Assembly (NCBI GenBank): GCA_913056235.1
Contig: CAJXMW010000001.1
Span: 806,001-870,000, forward strand
Source: an uncultured Fodinibius sp.
Lineage (GTDB): Bacteria > Bacteroidota > Rhodothermia > Balneolales > Balneolaceae
Direction of reading: 5' to 3'
Length of the DNA: 64,000 nt
Below, one piece after another: positions 28,701 through 38,270 of this stretch (position 1 is its first letter; every line of letters begins with the position of its first letter). The notes below the pieces were generated by a model. That model was not told the origin of the DNA. It saw only the letters and a program-made list of their open reading frames with translations, and ran no database searches. Made by a program: the position numbers and the translations under genes.

Positions 28701-29651
28701 TTAATGAGTTGTTGCCAGCCAATGGGTGATCGTTTCTTCCAGCTCCTGCTTACCCTCCATAAACGGCACATGTCCACCATCCCACAGATGGAGTGTACCC
28801 TTGGGAAAGTCTATTCCCTTGTAGTGGTTGGGACCTACCGCATAGTCGGTACGCCCAAAATAAAGCAGCACCGGCATGTCGATATTCAGGGCCATCGGTT
28901 TATAGTTGTGATAGTACTCAGCTATGTTAAAAGCACGGCTACTGAATTCATAATTATGTGAAGAAACCTGAGACATTACAGAATCCATACGCGCATAGCT
29001 CTGCTTGTCGGCGTAGTAGGCTTTCCAGAAAACATCCTGCTCACGCATCTTAATAAAGAGCGGCATCAGTCGGTCGATGGGATATTTGCTGGTATCGAGA
29101 TATTCTTTTTGTGCTTCTCCGTTGATGCTTAGCTCCTTAACAGCAAAATCGATCATTCCCTCGGCACTGTCATTTAAGTTGAGTGTGGGAGCGACCATCA
29201 TCATAGCACGAACCGTAGCGGGATATCGTTGCACATGTTCCATTTGCAGGAGCCCACCGAATGAATGGCTAAAAGTTATCCACGACTTGATACCCAGTGC
29301 CTGACGGACCTCATCGAAATCCTGTGCCATCCGCCCGGGTGAATAGTCGCCGGTAGTTGCAGAGCCTGATCGTCCCGAACCCCGTTGGTCGAGATAGATC
29401 ATTTTAAAATATTTTTCGAGTACATCGCCATAAAGCTGCTCCATCCAATAAGATCCTACACCAGGTCCACCGTGAATGTACAGGCACGGAATTCCTTCGC
29501 CGCGGATAGTTACGTACAGTTCAGTACTGTCGGATACCGTGATGCGAAGGGAATCTGTGGCTAGGTTTTGAGCGAGCGCATTCGAGTGGGTATTCCCGAT
29601 TAAAAACAGAAAGACAACGAGCTTACGTAGTTGGCGAAATATGATATTCAT
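28701..29651 (-). CDS. Secreted alpha/beta hydrolase (proline iminopeptidase-like)
   Basis: The 316-residue protein has a signal peptide (first 28 residues, ending ALAQ). The S33/proline iminopeptidase oxyanion-hole motif HGGPGVGSYW is followed by MIYLDQRGSGRSG. The nucleophile elbow SHSFGG has serine in place of the usual first glycine of G-x-S-x-G. The late acid lies in FGRTDYAVGP and the catalytic histidine in WDGGHVPFME. It could cut N-terminal residues from peptides or hydrolyse small esters in the periplasm. A peptide role fits the M1 peptidases nearby but is inferred. Confidence 0.87.
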   Translation of the reverse strand: MNIIFRQLRKLVVFLFLIGNTHSNALAQNLATDSLRITVSDSTELYVTIRGEGIPCLYIHGGPGVGSYWMEQLYGDVLEKYFKMIYLDQRGSGRSGSATTGDYSPGRMAQDFDEVRQALGIKSWITFSHSFGGLLQMEHVQRYPATVRAMMMVAPTLNLNDSAEGMIDFAVKELSINGEAQKEYLDTSKYPIDRLMPLFIKMREQDVFWKAYYADKQSYARMDSVMSQVSSHNYEFSSRAFNIAEYYHNYKPMALNIDMPVLLYFGRTDYAVGPNHYKGIDFPKGTLHLWDGGHVPFMEGKQELEETITHWLATTH

Positions 29652-29763
29652 GATGAATAGTTTTAATGGTTATCCCTTAATATACGCCGATTTACGAAAT
29701 CAGTTACTGTTTTTTTGATCAAATAATCTTTTTATAGTAGGACAGTCCTAGATAAATAGCTCA

Positions 29764-30946
29764 ATGAAGAAAACAATCCCCAAGCGTATTTTGCCCATTA
29801 TTGTGCTGGCGGAGTTTGCCGGCACTTCACTCTGGTTTGCGGGCAATACCGTGATTCCGGATTTGGTGCAGGAGATGCAGCTCACCGAGATGGCGGTTAG
29901 CTACATCACTTCGGCCGTACAACTTGGTTTTATCAGCGGTACGTTGTTGTTTGCTTTTTTGAGCGTGGCCGATCGGATGTCGCCCAGCAAGGTTATTTCT
30001 CTGGTGTGCTGGTCCTTGGTGCCGGTGCTAATGCGCTTACCGTCTATAATGGCACCTTTCGCTGCTTATGCTCAGCCGGTTTGCTACGGGATTCTTTTTG
30101 GCAGGAATCTATCCGGTGGGAATGAAAATTGCTTCTGACTGGCACAAGGAGGGACTTGGTAAAGCGCTGGGGTATCTTGTCGGTGCACTGGTGTTAGGTA
30201 CGGCCTTTCCACATCTGATTAAATTTATTTCAGCCGATCTGCCTTGGAAGGTTATCCTGTTTGCCACTTCGTGGTTCGCCACGGCTGGTGGGGTATTGCT
30301 GTATTATGCAGTGCCGGATGGACCCTATCAGGTTAAGAAAGGTAAGTTTAAGCCAGCGGCAATGGTCCGCCTGTTTAAAAACAAGAATTTTCGCTCGGCC
30401 GCTTTTGGCTACTTTGGTCATATGTGGGAGCTCTATACCTTTTGGGCATTCATTCTTATCATGATTGGCTACCACGGGCAGGTTAAGGGAGCCATCGCGT
30501 ATACCTCTTTGTGGTCTTTTGCGGCGATTGCCGTTGGAGGAATCAGTTGTGCCGTGGGCGGACACTGGTCGCTGTCGGTCGGTAGTAAAAAAGTAGCATT
30601 TATTTCGCTGGTTGGATCCGGACTCTGTTGTCTGGCATTGCCATTTTTCATGGAGCTTCCGTTTGCACTTTTTATTGCTCTCTTGCTTTTATGGGGGTTG
30701 TTTGTGGTTTCGGATTCGCCGCAATTTTCGACGCTGGTGGCCCACTCCTCAGATTCCGATTACGTGGCTACCGGATTGACCATCGTCAATAGCATCGGTT
30801 TTGCCATCACCATTGTCAGTATCCAATTAACAAATTGGCTCTGGGCAGAGTGGCAGGATCCGCTGGTATTTCTGGTGATGGTAGTCGGACCAGTGTTGGG
30901 AGTGATATTCATCAGTAAATATCAGAAGCGAGTAGCTCCGGCGTAG
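29764..30946 (+). pseudogene. MFS transporter disrupted by two 1-nt losses
   Basis: Three frames join into a 394-residue MFS transporter. The N-terminal part starts MKKTIPKRILPIIVLAEFAG. A middle piece reads LGAGANALTVYNGTF, in another frame from 30012. The C-terminal part starts SLLMLSRFATGFFLAGIYP from 30059. Restoring one G at 30011-30012 and one T at 30057-30059 reconnects them exactly (1183 + 2 nt = 395 codons). Both changes fall in short homopolymers, so sequencing error is as plausible as decay. Transmembrane helices occur throughout. The substrate is unknown. Confidence 0.82.
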
Positions 30947-30964
30947 CACCGAAGGGTTCATAAC

Positions 30965-32800
30965 TTATTTATTATGTGATTTTTTCGGAAAACTCCCATC
31001 GGGATTTAGTCCCCACGCACGATTTGCTTCTTGGATAAGATCTCTGTAGCGGGGGTTTTCTTTAATCGATGGGTTTTCAACACCATAATACCGCAGTCTG
31101 TCAAGTACTCCAATATTTCCCCAACCTGCTCCTTCAATCTTTTGATACGTCTCCATGGCTTTATCAATCATCCCAATTCCCAAATAGGCCCATCCCAAAA
31201 ATGGAGGTTCAGCATTTATGCTTTTAAGCTTGTTAAGATATATTTGTGCTCGAGTAGTGTCGCCTCTAGTTGATAAAATCTGAACAAGATATGCCTGAAG
31301 CCATTTGCCCGGTACCGTTTGTGTATCTTCAAGTTTTTCGAACTGTCTTGCTGCAAGCTGCTGTGCATCGTCCAGCCTGTCTAACCGATAGAGTACTCGA
31401 ACTTCACCCATAATTGCTGCAACATTCTCCAATCCAAGTTTTTGTTGTCGACGTGCTTCTTGAAGAGCTTTAAGATGTTGGCCATTTGAATTATAGGCAT
31501 CGTAGAGCCAGTGCCGAGCACGGGCATGGTTGGGGTTCAGTTCAGTTGCAAGCTTTAAATGATTCAATGCTTGTTCTGATCGGCCAATATGAAAATACAA
31601 TTCTCCGAGTAAAAAGTGTGCTTGCCAGTAACTGGGTTTTAATTCAATTGCATATTGTAATTTGTTCAAGGCTGCCGGTGCATTTAAGTTTCTAAGATGC
31701 ACGAAACCCATTGATGTTTGTGCTTCGGCAAGTTTGGGATTGAGCTCCAAGGCCCGTCGTGCAGCTGTTTCTTGGTCCCATGGAAGATTAGCGAATACTT
31801 TAGAATCAGCCAGAGGATATATTGCAGCCGCGTCAGCGATACCTGACCAAGCTAGGGCAAAAGTAGAATCGATTTCGATCGCTTGTTGAAAAAAATCTAC
31901 AGCTTTTAGTTGGTGTTCATTATCAATATAAGTTCGTTTTGCTAGTTGTTTACGTCCTTTGACATACAGGCGATAAGCCTCGAGGTTTTGTGTTGGGGCT
32001 CCGGTAATACGTTCCTGCTCACTCAAACTTAGCTGTACCTGTAAAGCACTAGCAATTTCCCTGGCGATATCTCCCTGGACCGCAAAAATATCTTTTGCGG
32101 TCATATCCCTTTGGTAAGTTTCCGCCCAGTTGGGAGTGTCGGTGGCAGGGTCTATAAGTTTAGCATTGATCTCTACTTTGTTACTGCTTTTCTGGACATT
32201 TCCCTCTACAATCCATTTAACCCCCAAGCTGCCTGCTATAGCTGGCAAGGTGAGTTCAGTCCCCCTAAATTTTTCAACCGAAGTTCTGGATATAACTTTC
32301 AGATCTCCAACATTAGCCAAGCGGGTCAGCAAGTCGTCGTGCAGTCCCTCGGCCAGTGGTAAGGGTTCATCGCTGCCGCTTACGCTTTTCAGCGGTAACA
32401 CTGCAATAGAGCGATTGGTAATGTCTTGGGATATGACAGATTTGGTATTTGTAGGCGATTCCATTTTTAGATACCACCAGCCACCTAGTAGTATGATGGT
32501 TATTATTCCGGTAGCAAACCAAAAACTTCGTTCGTTAATTTGTTTATGCTCCTCACCTTTAGAGGTTGGCCGGACTCCTTCTGGGGTTATCTCGAATGCC
32601 CATGCTATTACCAACGCTAGTGGAAGCCCAAGGATAGCAACGGCAACAACTAGCCAGTAGAACCACTCGGGAAGCACCATTGCAGGAATAAGTAGTTGAG
32701 CAATTTGAACCACAACGAAAGCGGTAATGGCGTAAATGGCACCTACTTTATAAATATTTCGCCTTTTCAATTCATCAAAGAAAGATTTGAACTTGCCCAT
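30965..32800 (-). CDS. TolB/FlgO-like domain plus TPR membrane protein, copy 1
   Basis: I choose the ATG at 32800 over the GTG at 32806. The 611-residue protein begins with the basic KSFFDELKRRNIYKVGAIYA and two transmembrane segments (about 20-40 and 45-65). WAFEITPEGVRPT follows, then a third helix near 92-110. A TolB/CsgG-like nucleotide-cyclase-associated domain follows (RSIAVLPLKSVSGSD, LPLAEGLHDDLLTRLANVGD, GVKWIVEGNVQ). The C-terminal half is TPR repeats. Such proteins are often mis-annotated as adenylate cyclases, but no cyclase domain is present here. The role is unknown. It lies 5 nt after its paralogue. Confidence 0.82.
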   Translation of the reverse strand: MGKFKSFFDELKRRNIYKVGAIYAITAFVVVQIAQLLIPAMVLPEWFYWLVVAVAILGLPLALVIAWAFEITPEGVRPTSKGEEHKQINERSFWFATGIITIILLGGWWYLKMESPTNTKSVISQDITNRSIAVLPLKSVSGSDEPLPLAEGLHDDLLTRLANVGDLKVISRTSVEKFRGTELTLPAIAGSLGVKWIVEGNVQKSSNKVEINAKLIDPATDTPNWAETYQRDMTAKDIFAVQGDIAREIASALQVQLSLSEQERITGAPTQNLEAYRLYVKGRKQLAKRTYIDNEHQLKAVDFFQQAIEIDSTFALAWSGIADAAAIYPLADSKVFANLPWDQETAARRALELNPKLAEAQTSMGFVHLRNLNAPAALNKLQYAIELKPSYWQAHFLLGELYFHIGRSEQALNHLKLATELNPNHARARHWLYDAYNSNGQHLKALQEARRQQKLGLENVAAIMGEVRVLYRLDRLDDAQQLAARQFEKLEDTQTVPGKWLQAYLVQILSTRGDTTRAQIYLNKLKSINAEPPFLGWAYLGIGMIDKAMETYQKIEGAGWGNIGVLDRLRYYGVENPSIKENPRYRDLIQEANRAWGLNPDGSFPKKSHNK

Positions 32801-32805
32801 AAGCA

Positions 32806-34698
32806 CTAATTCCCATTTGAGGTTTCAGTTTTGTGCTCTTCCGGGAAACTACCATCAGGCTTTAGCCCCCATGCCCGATTCGCTTCTTGTATTAGCTCTC
32901 GGTAGCGGGGATCACTCTTCAAAGGTGTGGAATTATAGACATGACCATAACGAAGGTCAGCACTTGGTCCAATTCGTCTCCAATGGGAGGAAGGAACTTT
33001 TTGAAAATTTTCTATGGCCTTGTCAATTTTGTCTAAAGACGCATAACCAATAGCTAGGGGTACGGCAGAAGCGTTACTTTTGGCTTTAAGTTGATGCAAG
33101 TATTTTTTCGCCTCGGCAGTATCACCTTTCGCGGCCAGTATACTGACCAAGTACGATCGGATATAATCATCAAATCGTGAGCCGGCAACAAAGGTTAAAA
33201 AGTGAGCCCCGGAATCCGCACTTTCCAACTGCTGCCGGCCAAGTTGGAGGGCTTGCTCATACTTACCGAGTACATACAAAGCTCTGATTTCACCGCCAAT
33301 GGCCATCATCTTTTCAAGGCCGAGGCTTTTTTGCTGACGAGCTATTTCCAGGCTTTCTTCGGCTTGTCCGGTAATCAGATAGGCATCGTAAAGAAAATGG
33401 CGGGCCCTGCGATGTTGGGGGTTGAGTTCCTCCACAATTTTAAGATGGGTTAAAGCCTTTTCGGGTCGACCCGTTTTCAAATAGAATTCTCCAAGACGGT
33501 TATGGGCTTCCCAATAACTTGGCTTAAGAGTAGTGGCTTTTTTAAGTTCTTTTACCGCTGCTGAGCCGTTTCCTTCTTCCAGATATACTATACCCATCGA
33601 CGTATGTGCTTCTGCCAAGTTAGGAGCAAGCTTCAGTGCTCGTTGAGCAGCTTCGCGTTGAGTTACATCTGGCAAGTTCAACGAATCAAGACTAAAGTTC
33701 TCAAAAAGTCCGGCGCCAATTGCATCAGCTAGACCGGTCCAAGCCAATGCAAAGGTCGAATCTCTCCTGAGTGACTTTTTGTAATATGAAATAGCGGTTA
33801 ATTGTTCTTCCCGATTTGAGGCCTGGTGAAAGAGCTGTCTGCCCTTCACATAAAGTTGATAAGCCTCGAGGTTTTGGGTCGGTGCTCCAGTAATTCGCTT
33901 CTGTTCCCCCAAACTAAGCTGAACCTGTAAAGCACTGGCAATTTCTCGAGCTATCGCCCCCTGAATAGCAAAAACATCTTCCGCATTGAGGTCGCGTTGA
34001 TATGTTCCGGTCCAGTTGGGGGTATCGGTGGAAGGGTCTATAAGTTTGGCATTGATTTCTACTTTGTTTCTGTCTTTTTGGACATTTCCCTCTACAATCC
34101 ATTTAACGCCCAGGCTGTCTGCTATGGCAGGTAAGGTAAGTTCAGTTCCCCTGAACTTTTCAACTGATGTGCGAGAAATTATTTTCAGGTCTCCAACATT
34201 AGCTAGGCGGGTCAGCAGGTCGTCATGTAGTCCCTCGGCCAGTGGTAAAGGGTCATCGCTGCCGCTTACGCTTTTGAGCGGCAATACTGCAATAGAGCGG
34301 TCGGTAATGTTTTGAGATATGGCAGACTTAGTATTTGTAGATGTTTCCATCGTTAAATACCACCAGCCGCCAAACAGAAGCGCAACCATTACCGAAATAC
34401 CGATCCAAAAATACAGCTCGCTGGAGGTATTTATGTCGCCTGTTTCATTTTCAGTAGGCTTGGTCTTTCGGACGCCTTCGGGTGTCACTTCAAATGCCCA
34501 GGTTAATACCATCGCGATAGGGAACCCCAATAGGATCAGCGTGATGATCATCTTCATCACCCACGGCGGTGCTCCAAAAGTATTGGCCGCTATAGAGGCA
34601 ATCTGAACAATTACCCAGCCGGTAATGCCATAAACCACCGCTACTCGGTATATGTTGCGGCGCTTGAGCTCTTTGAAGAAGGATTTTAACTTCTTCAT
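32806..34698 (-). CDS. TolB/FlgO-like domain plus TPR membrane protein, copy 2
   Basis: This 630-residue paralogue of the adjacent gene has the same order: basic start FFKELKRRNIYRVAVVYGIT, two transmembrane helices, WAFEVTPEGVRKT and a third helix. It continues with a TolB-like domain (RSIAVLPLKSVSGSDDPLPL, HDDLLTRLANVGDLKIISR) and TPR repeats. The two copies are close in the TolB-like core (near 32100-32460 and 33990-34350 in DNA) but diverge in the TPR part. It is upstream in a two-gene leftward unit. The function is not recognised. Confidence 0.82.
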   Translation of the reverse strand: MKKLKSFFKELKRRNIYRVAVVYGITGWVIVQIASIAANTFGAPPWVMKMIITLILLGFPIAMVLTWAFEVTPEGVRKTKPTENETGDINTSSELYFWIGISVMVALLFGGWWYLTMETSTNTKSAISQNITDRSIAVLPLKSVSGSDDPLPLAEGLHDDLLTRLANVGDLKIISRTSVEKFRGTELTLPAIADSLGVKWIVEGNVQKDRNKVEINAKLIDPSTDTPNWTGTYQRDLNAEDVFAIQGAIAREIASALQVQLSLGEQKRITGAPTQNLEAYQLYVKGRQLFHQASNREEQLTAISYYKKSLRRDSTFALAWTGLADAIGAGLFENFSLDSLNLPDVTQREAAQRALKLAPNLAEAHTSMGIVYLEEGNGSAAVKELKKATTLKPSYWEAHNRLGEFYLKTGRPEKALTHLKIVEELNPQHRRARHFLYDAYLITGQAEESLEIARQQKSLGLEKMMAIGGEIRALYVLGKYEQALQLGRQQLESADSGAHFLTFVAGSRFDDYIRSYLVSILAAKGDTAEAKKYLHQLKAKSNASAVPLAIGYASLDKIDKAIENFQKVPSSHWRRIGPSADLRYGHVYNSTPLKSDPRYRELIQEANRAWGLKPDGSFPEEHKTETSNGN

Positions 34699-34762
34699 GA
34701 TTGGATATTTAGGTTGACTCTACTGTTTTAGAGGCAACATATAATATTTCAGATTGCAGCTT

Positions 34763-36250
34763 TTAACCGGTTTCATGCACCGCTTTGGCCGCTCTTGCTC
34801 CCGACCGCAGGGCGCCTTCCATCGTGCTGCGGAGTATTGTTGTATGTTCACCGGCAAAGTGGATATTTCTATGAGGTTGTTTCAGTGGTTTGAGGTAGCT
34901 GGTCACATCACCCGGGGCTGCCCAGCTCGTGCCGCCCAGAGCATACGGATCAGTACTCCATGATTTAACGTATTCCTTGCCCTGCTGGTAAAAGTTGTTG
35001 ATTCCGGGATGTACTTTTTGCAATCCCTGTAGCGTTTGATCAATTATATTTTGTTTAGGAAGTTGTCCCAACTCTACAGCAGAAGGCCCTACGACATAGC
35101 TTTCCAGAATAGCCGGTTTCTGTGGTCCGCCACCTGGATAGGCATTGATCTGTCCAACCGGTAAATCGGTGTAGGCCGTGCCGGATACGCCTTCGTCCTG
35201 CCAATAAGGTCTTTTAACCTGCATATAAGTTCGGTTCATGTGCAGGTAGTTCAGTTCCTCAATAGCTTTTTGCTTTTCTGCGGGCAGTTCCGGTGTAAAT
35301 TCAATATTAGCAAGTACAGGGGCAGGAAATGTACAGACTGCACGATCCGCTTTGAAGGTAACGGGATTGCTGTTTTCTATTGCTGTAACCTCGATGCCCT
35401 GGTCTGTGTCGGTTACTTTAGTAACTTCAATTCCATACTTGACGGTATTGCCAAGTGAGTTAGCCATTTCTTTGGGAAGCTGATCGTTGCCACCGGCCAG
35501 GATAAAAGGAGCTGCGCCCATAAAAAGGCCAAAGTCAGATACTGCCATCGAAAGTGCAGACGTCTGATTTGGTACAGATCCAAACCACTGAGTGGCTTGA
35601 ACCAGTTTTACAGCTCCCTTACTGGCACCTTGTGAACGCATGTACTCAGCAAGGGATTGGTTGTCCAGCTTTAGCAAGGGAGCTTCATCCCAGGAATTTG
35701 GATTCGAGATCTCTGGGGGCAGCGTATCAATAATATATTTTTTAATAATACCCATCGGGCCCAGTTGTTGCTCTTCAGAAGTTAAATCGTACGGCCATGT
35801 AATGCTATTTTCTCCCGAGCCAGTAAGGCGTTTCCCGTTCAGATGATAAACCGGATTCTCGGGTAAACTCCAGGGGATTTTCTTGAGCCCAAATTTGTCA
35901 ATAAATCTTTTCGCATGTGTGTAGGTATTTGAGAAAGCCATTCCGCCTTCTTCGGCATAGAGGTTCCCTGCGAATGGTTCTCGGACTGTAGAAACGCGTC
36001 CGCCAGGTCGACTACGGGCTTCCAAGACTGTTACATCATGACCGGCATCATTCAGTTCCCATGCAGCTGCAAGCCCGGAAAGACCGGCGCCCAATACCAA
36101 TACTTTTTTGGGACTGGTCGTCTCTCCGGATATGAAATTACTTGCGGATAACGAGCTCGGTAAAACCAGCCCCGTACCGACAGCTCCCATCCCCATGGTT
36201 AGTTGTTGCAAAAATTGCTTTCTGGATATACTCCTTTTTCCATTTCCCAT
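34763..36250 (-). CDS. FAD-dependent flavin monoamine oxidase / L-amino-acid oxidase family
   Basis: The 495-residue protein has a twin-arginine-like leader with an Arg-Lys pair (RSISRKQFLQQLTMG), suggesting export of the folded flavoprotein. The dinucleotide fold KVLVLGAGLSGLAAAWEL (about residues 48-65) is followed by VLEARSRPGGRV, the amine oxidase GG-motif. The C-terminal FAGEHTT is followed by MEGALRSGARAA, the FAD-binding closure. The enzyme would oxidise an amine or amino acid in the periplasm, releasing ammonia and hydrogen peroxide. The substrate is not predictable. It is in keeping with the amino-acid catabolism genes around it. Confidence 0.9.
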   Translation of the reverse strand: MGNGKRSISRKQFLQQLTMGMGAVGTGLVLPSSLSASNFISGETTSPKKVLVLGAGLSGLAAAWELNDAGHDVTVLEARSRPGGRVSTVREPFAGNLYAEEGGMAFSNTYTHAKRFIDKFGLKKIPWSLPENPVYHLNGKRLTGSGENSITWPYDLTSEEQQLGPMGIIKKYIIDTLPPEISNPNSWDEAPLLKLDNQSLAEYMRSQGASKGAVKLVQATQWFGSVPNQTSALSMAVSDFGLFMGAAPFILAGGNDQLPKEMANSLGNTVKYGIEVTKVTDTDQGIEVTAIENSNPVTFKADRAVCTFPAPVLANIEFTPELPAEKQKAIEELNYLHMNRTYMQVKRPYWQDEGVSGTAYTDLPVGQINAYPGGGPQKPAILESYVVGPSAVELGQLPKQNIIDQTLQGLQKVHPGINNFYQQGKEYVKSWSTDPYALGGTSWAAPGDVTSYLKPLKQPHRNIHFAGEHTTILRSTMEGALRSGARAAKAVHETG

Positions 36251-36452
36251 CGTTACTCTCTCTTTGTTTTTAACTCCTATTTATTGGATCTCACTGAAAC
36301 CTCCCTATAATAGACTCTCAGCTCTTTTTGAAAGCCTATTATCAGTAACATTTGAATTTTATTGTTTTTGGAGGCCAAAATAAAATATTCCTGAAACTCC
36401 CGGGACAGGTTTTCGTGTATTATGAGTAATTAATGGATAAAGGATATAGTTT

Positions 36453-36923
36453 ATGGAAATTATTCTTCTAATTGTTGGCTCGCTTTTAGTGATTGCCGGA
36501 TTTTTGGGCTCATTTCTTCCGGTGATACCGGGTCCGCCGTTGAGCTATATGGGTTTGTTGACACTTCAACTAACCGCCGCCCACCCGTTTAGCCTGCAGT
36601 TTTTCGTCATTTGGGCCGTGGTCGTGGCTGTTTTGATGGTCCTTGATAACGTCATTCCTGCCTACGGCACTAAAAGATTTGGGGGATCGGCCTACGGCAT
36701 TTGGGGATGTATGATTGGAATGTTTGTGGGACTCTTCTTTTCGCCCATTGGCTTAGTTGTTGGGCCCATTGCCGGCGCTTTTGTGGGTGAGCTTATCGGC
36801 GGTAAAAAATCTGATCAGGCATTTCGCTCGGCATGGGGTTCCTTTTGGGGATTTTTGACGAGCTTGGTGCTCAAAGTGATAGCCAGTGGAATGATGGGAT
36901 ATTATTTCTTCATAAATATGTAA
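36453..36923 (+). CDS. DUF456 family membrane protein
   Basis: The 156-residue protein has four to five hydrophobic helices. Its conserved core is GFLGSFLPVIPGPPLSYMGL near the start, then YGTKRFGGSAYGIWG, and GAFVGELIGGKKSDQAFRSA in the second half. This glycine-rich pattern defines the DUF456 family, which is widespread and has no established function. It overlaps nothing and faces the VOC gene, with 10 nt between the stops. Confidence 0.88.
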   Translation: MEIILLIVGSLLVIAGFLGSFLPVIPGPPLSYMGLLTLQLTAAHPFSLQFFVIWAVVVAVLMVLDNVIPAYGTKRFGGSAYGIWGCMIGMFVGLFFSPIGLVVGPIAGAFVGELIGGKKSDQAFRSAWGSFWGFLTSLVLKVIASGMMGYYFFINM

Positions 36924-36933
36924 TTCTCCGGTA

Positions 36934-37317
36934 TCACTCAGCCTCATTCACTTCAATCCAGTAGCCATCCGGATCCTGGAAATAAACTTGCCGAACTCCG
37001 TCAGCCCTGACCGTTATTTCATGAGGATTTCCCTTGGAGTCGTGCGGCGTGATATCTTGTGCCCTGAGGTGTTCGGTAAAGTTTTCAAATTCAGACATTT
37101 TGAGCGCCAGATGCACCCCAATGTTTTTCTTGATTGCATCTGTTTTTCCTTCCACAACATGAAGTTCAGTGCCGTTGCCAAGCGAGAACCATCGGATATA
37201 TTCCTTTTCGGTGCGATTTGTAATGAGGCGTAGGCCGAGCACATCACCATAAAAGGAGGTGCTGGTTTTCAGGTCTGCTACTTTTATCGTATAGTGATCA
37301 AAAGCTAAATCAAACAT
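36934..37317 (-). CDS. VOC family (glyoxalase-like) protein
   Basis: The 127-residue protein has two beta-alpha-beta-beta-beta modules. The first has FDHYTIKVADLKTSTSFYGD with a likely metal-ligand histidine (His8). LHVVEGKTD and VHLALKMSEFENF follow. The end VYFQDPDGYWIEVNEAE carries the C-terminal Glu ligand. VOC proteins bind a metal and act as lyases, isomerases or dioxygenases. No specific reaction can be assigned. Confidence 0.88.
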   Translation of the reverse strand: MFDLAFDHYTIKVADLKTSTSFYGDVLGLRLITNRTEKEYIRWFSLGNGTELHVVEGKTDAIKKNIGVHLALKMSEFENFTEHLRAQDITPHDSKGNPHEITVRADGVRQVYFQDPDGYWIEVNEAE

Positions 37318-37431
37318 AATATGAAGGGCTGATTCAATGCTGTTAAGGGAACATGATAGTTTTATAATTCAGATACTCCTTTAAGATATATTCTTAAGAA
37401 TATACGCTGCACAAACGTAATGTCTCTGCGG

Positions 37432-38091
37432 TTAGTCAGGTTTTCTGAAAATTACCACCCGATTGCCGTGAAATTGCAGCGAGGCATCCCAGTGGTCAGC
37501 CAGCCAGCGGAAGGTTTCTTTGGTATAAAACGTGACGTGCGTTATATCGCGTCGGTAGTGCCAGTTGGCAAACCGTTCTTCGTTATTCATGGCCAACTTC
37601 GTCATGATGCCAAGATATCCGCCCGGTTGAAGGCAGTTCCACAGGCGTTCGAATTCTTTCCCGGGCTCAAAAAGATGCTCGACCACTTCAGTAGCGGTGA
37701 TAAAATCATAGCTATCTTGGAATACGGATTCGTCATCAGCGTAAAAGGAGTCGTAAATTTGCATTTCGTGTCCTTGTTGCTCAAGCATGATATTTAACGT
37801 GGGGCCCGGCCCGCTGCCAAAGTCAAGTCCCTTGCTTTGCGGTTTCAGCTTGTCCTCAAGGGGTTCAAAAAACTGATTCAAGAAATTACGATATCCTTCA
37901 TCTTCGGGATCATTTTCATGTGTTTCGTACCGGGCAAGTTCATCCTCAGTTGAGGGACGGTCTTTGGGCGGGGCAAAGATCAGATTGCAGTTTTGGCACT
38001 GGTAATAATCGCTGGCGTAAGTGTCGGAAGTATCTTCGAAGAAATGGTCAATGTCAGTACTATTGCACAGAATGCACGAGTCAAGCTTCAT
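37432..38091 (-). CDS. Class I methyltransferase with N-terminal zinc-binding CxxC pairs
   Basis: The 219-residue protein begins with a zinc-ribbon-like unit (CILCNSTD, then YYQCQNCNLIF). LDFGSGPGPTLNIML is SAM motif I, and YDFITATEVVEHLFEPGKEF and GGYLGIMTKL are the post-motifs of the Methyltransf_23 group. The HVTFYTKETFRWLADHW segment is common in this class. The substrate is unknown. Related proteins methylate sugars or small molecules. Confidence 0.87.
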   Translation of the reverse strand: MKLDSCILCNSTDIDHFFEDTSDTYASDYYQCQNCNLIFAPPKDRPSTEDELARYETHENDPEDEGYRNFLNQFFEPLEDKLKPQSKGLDFGSGPGPTLNIMLEQQGHEMQIYDSFYADDESVFQDSYDFITATEVVEHLFEPGKEFERLWNCLQPGGYLGIMTKLAMNNEERFANWHYRRDITHVTFYTKETFRWLADHWDASLQFHGNRVVIFRKPD

Positions 38092-38270
38092 AAATTAATA
38101 GGACGTTAAAATTACGATAGTTAAAAGATATAAAATTAGTGGCAAAACCCGCCCAGTAGTTCAAAATTTGTGGTTATCGGTTTGTGAGTGTGGAAGCATA
38201 TCAGGATATTCAGATTGTGTAATAAAACAGCGTTTCACTAACTCAATACTAAAAATAGTTCACTCCCGAG

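Noticed and set aside
30965-34698. Adenylate cyclases (common label for such proteins)
   Set aside because: No class III cyclase metal-binding motifs are present; only TolB-like and TPR regions are seen.
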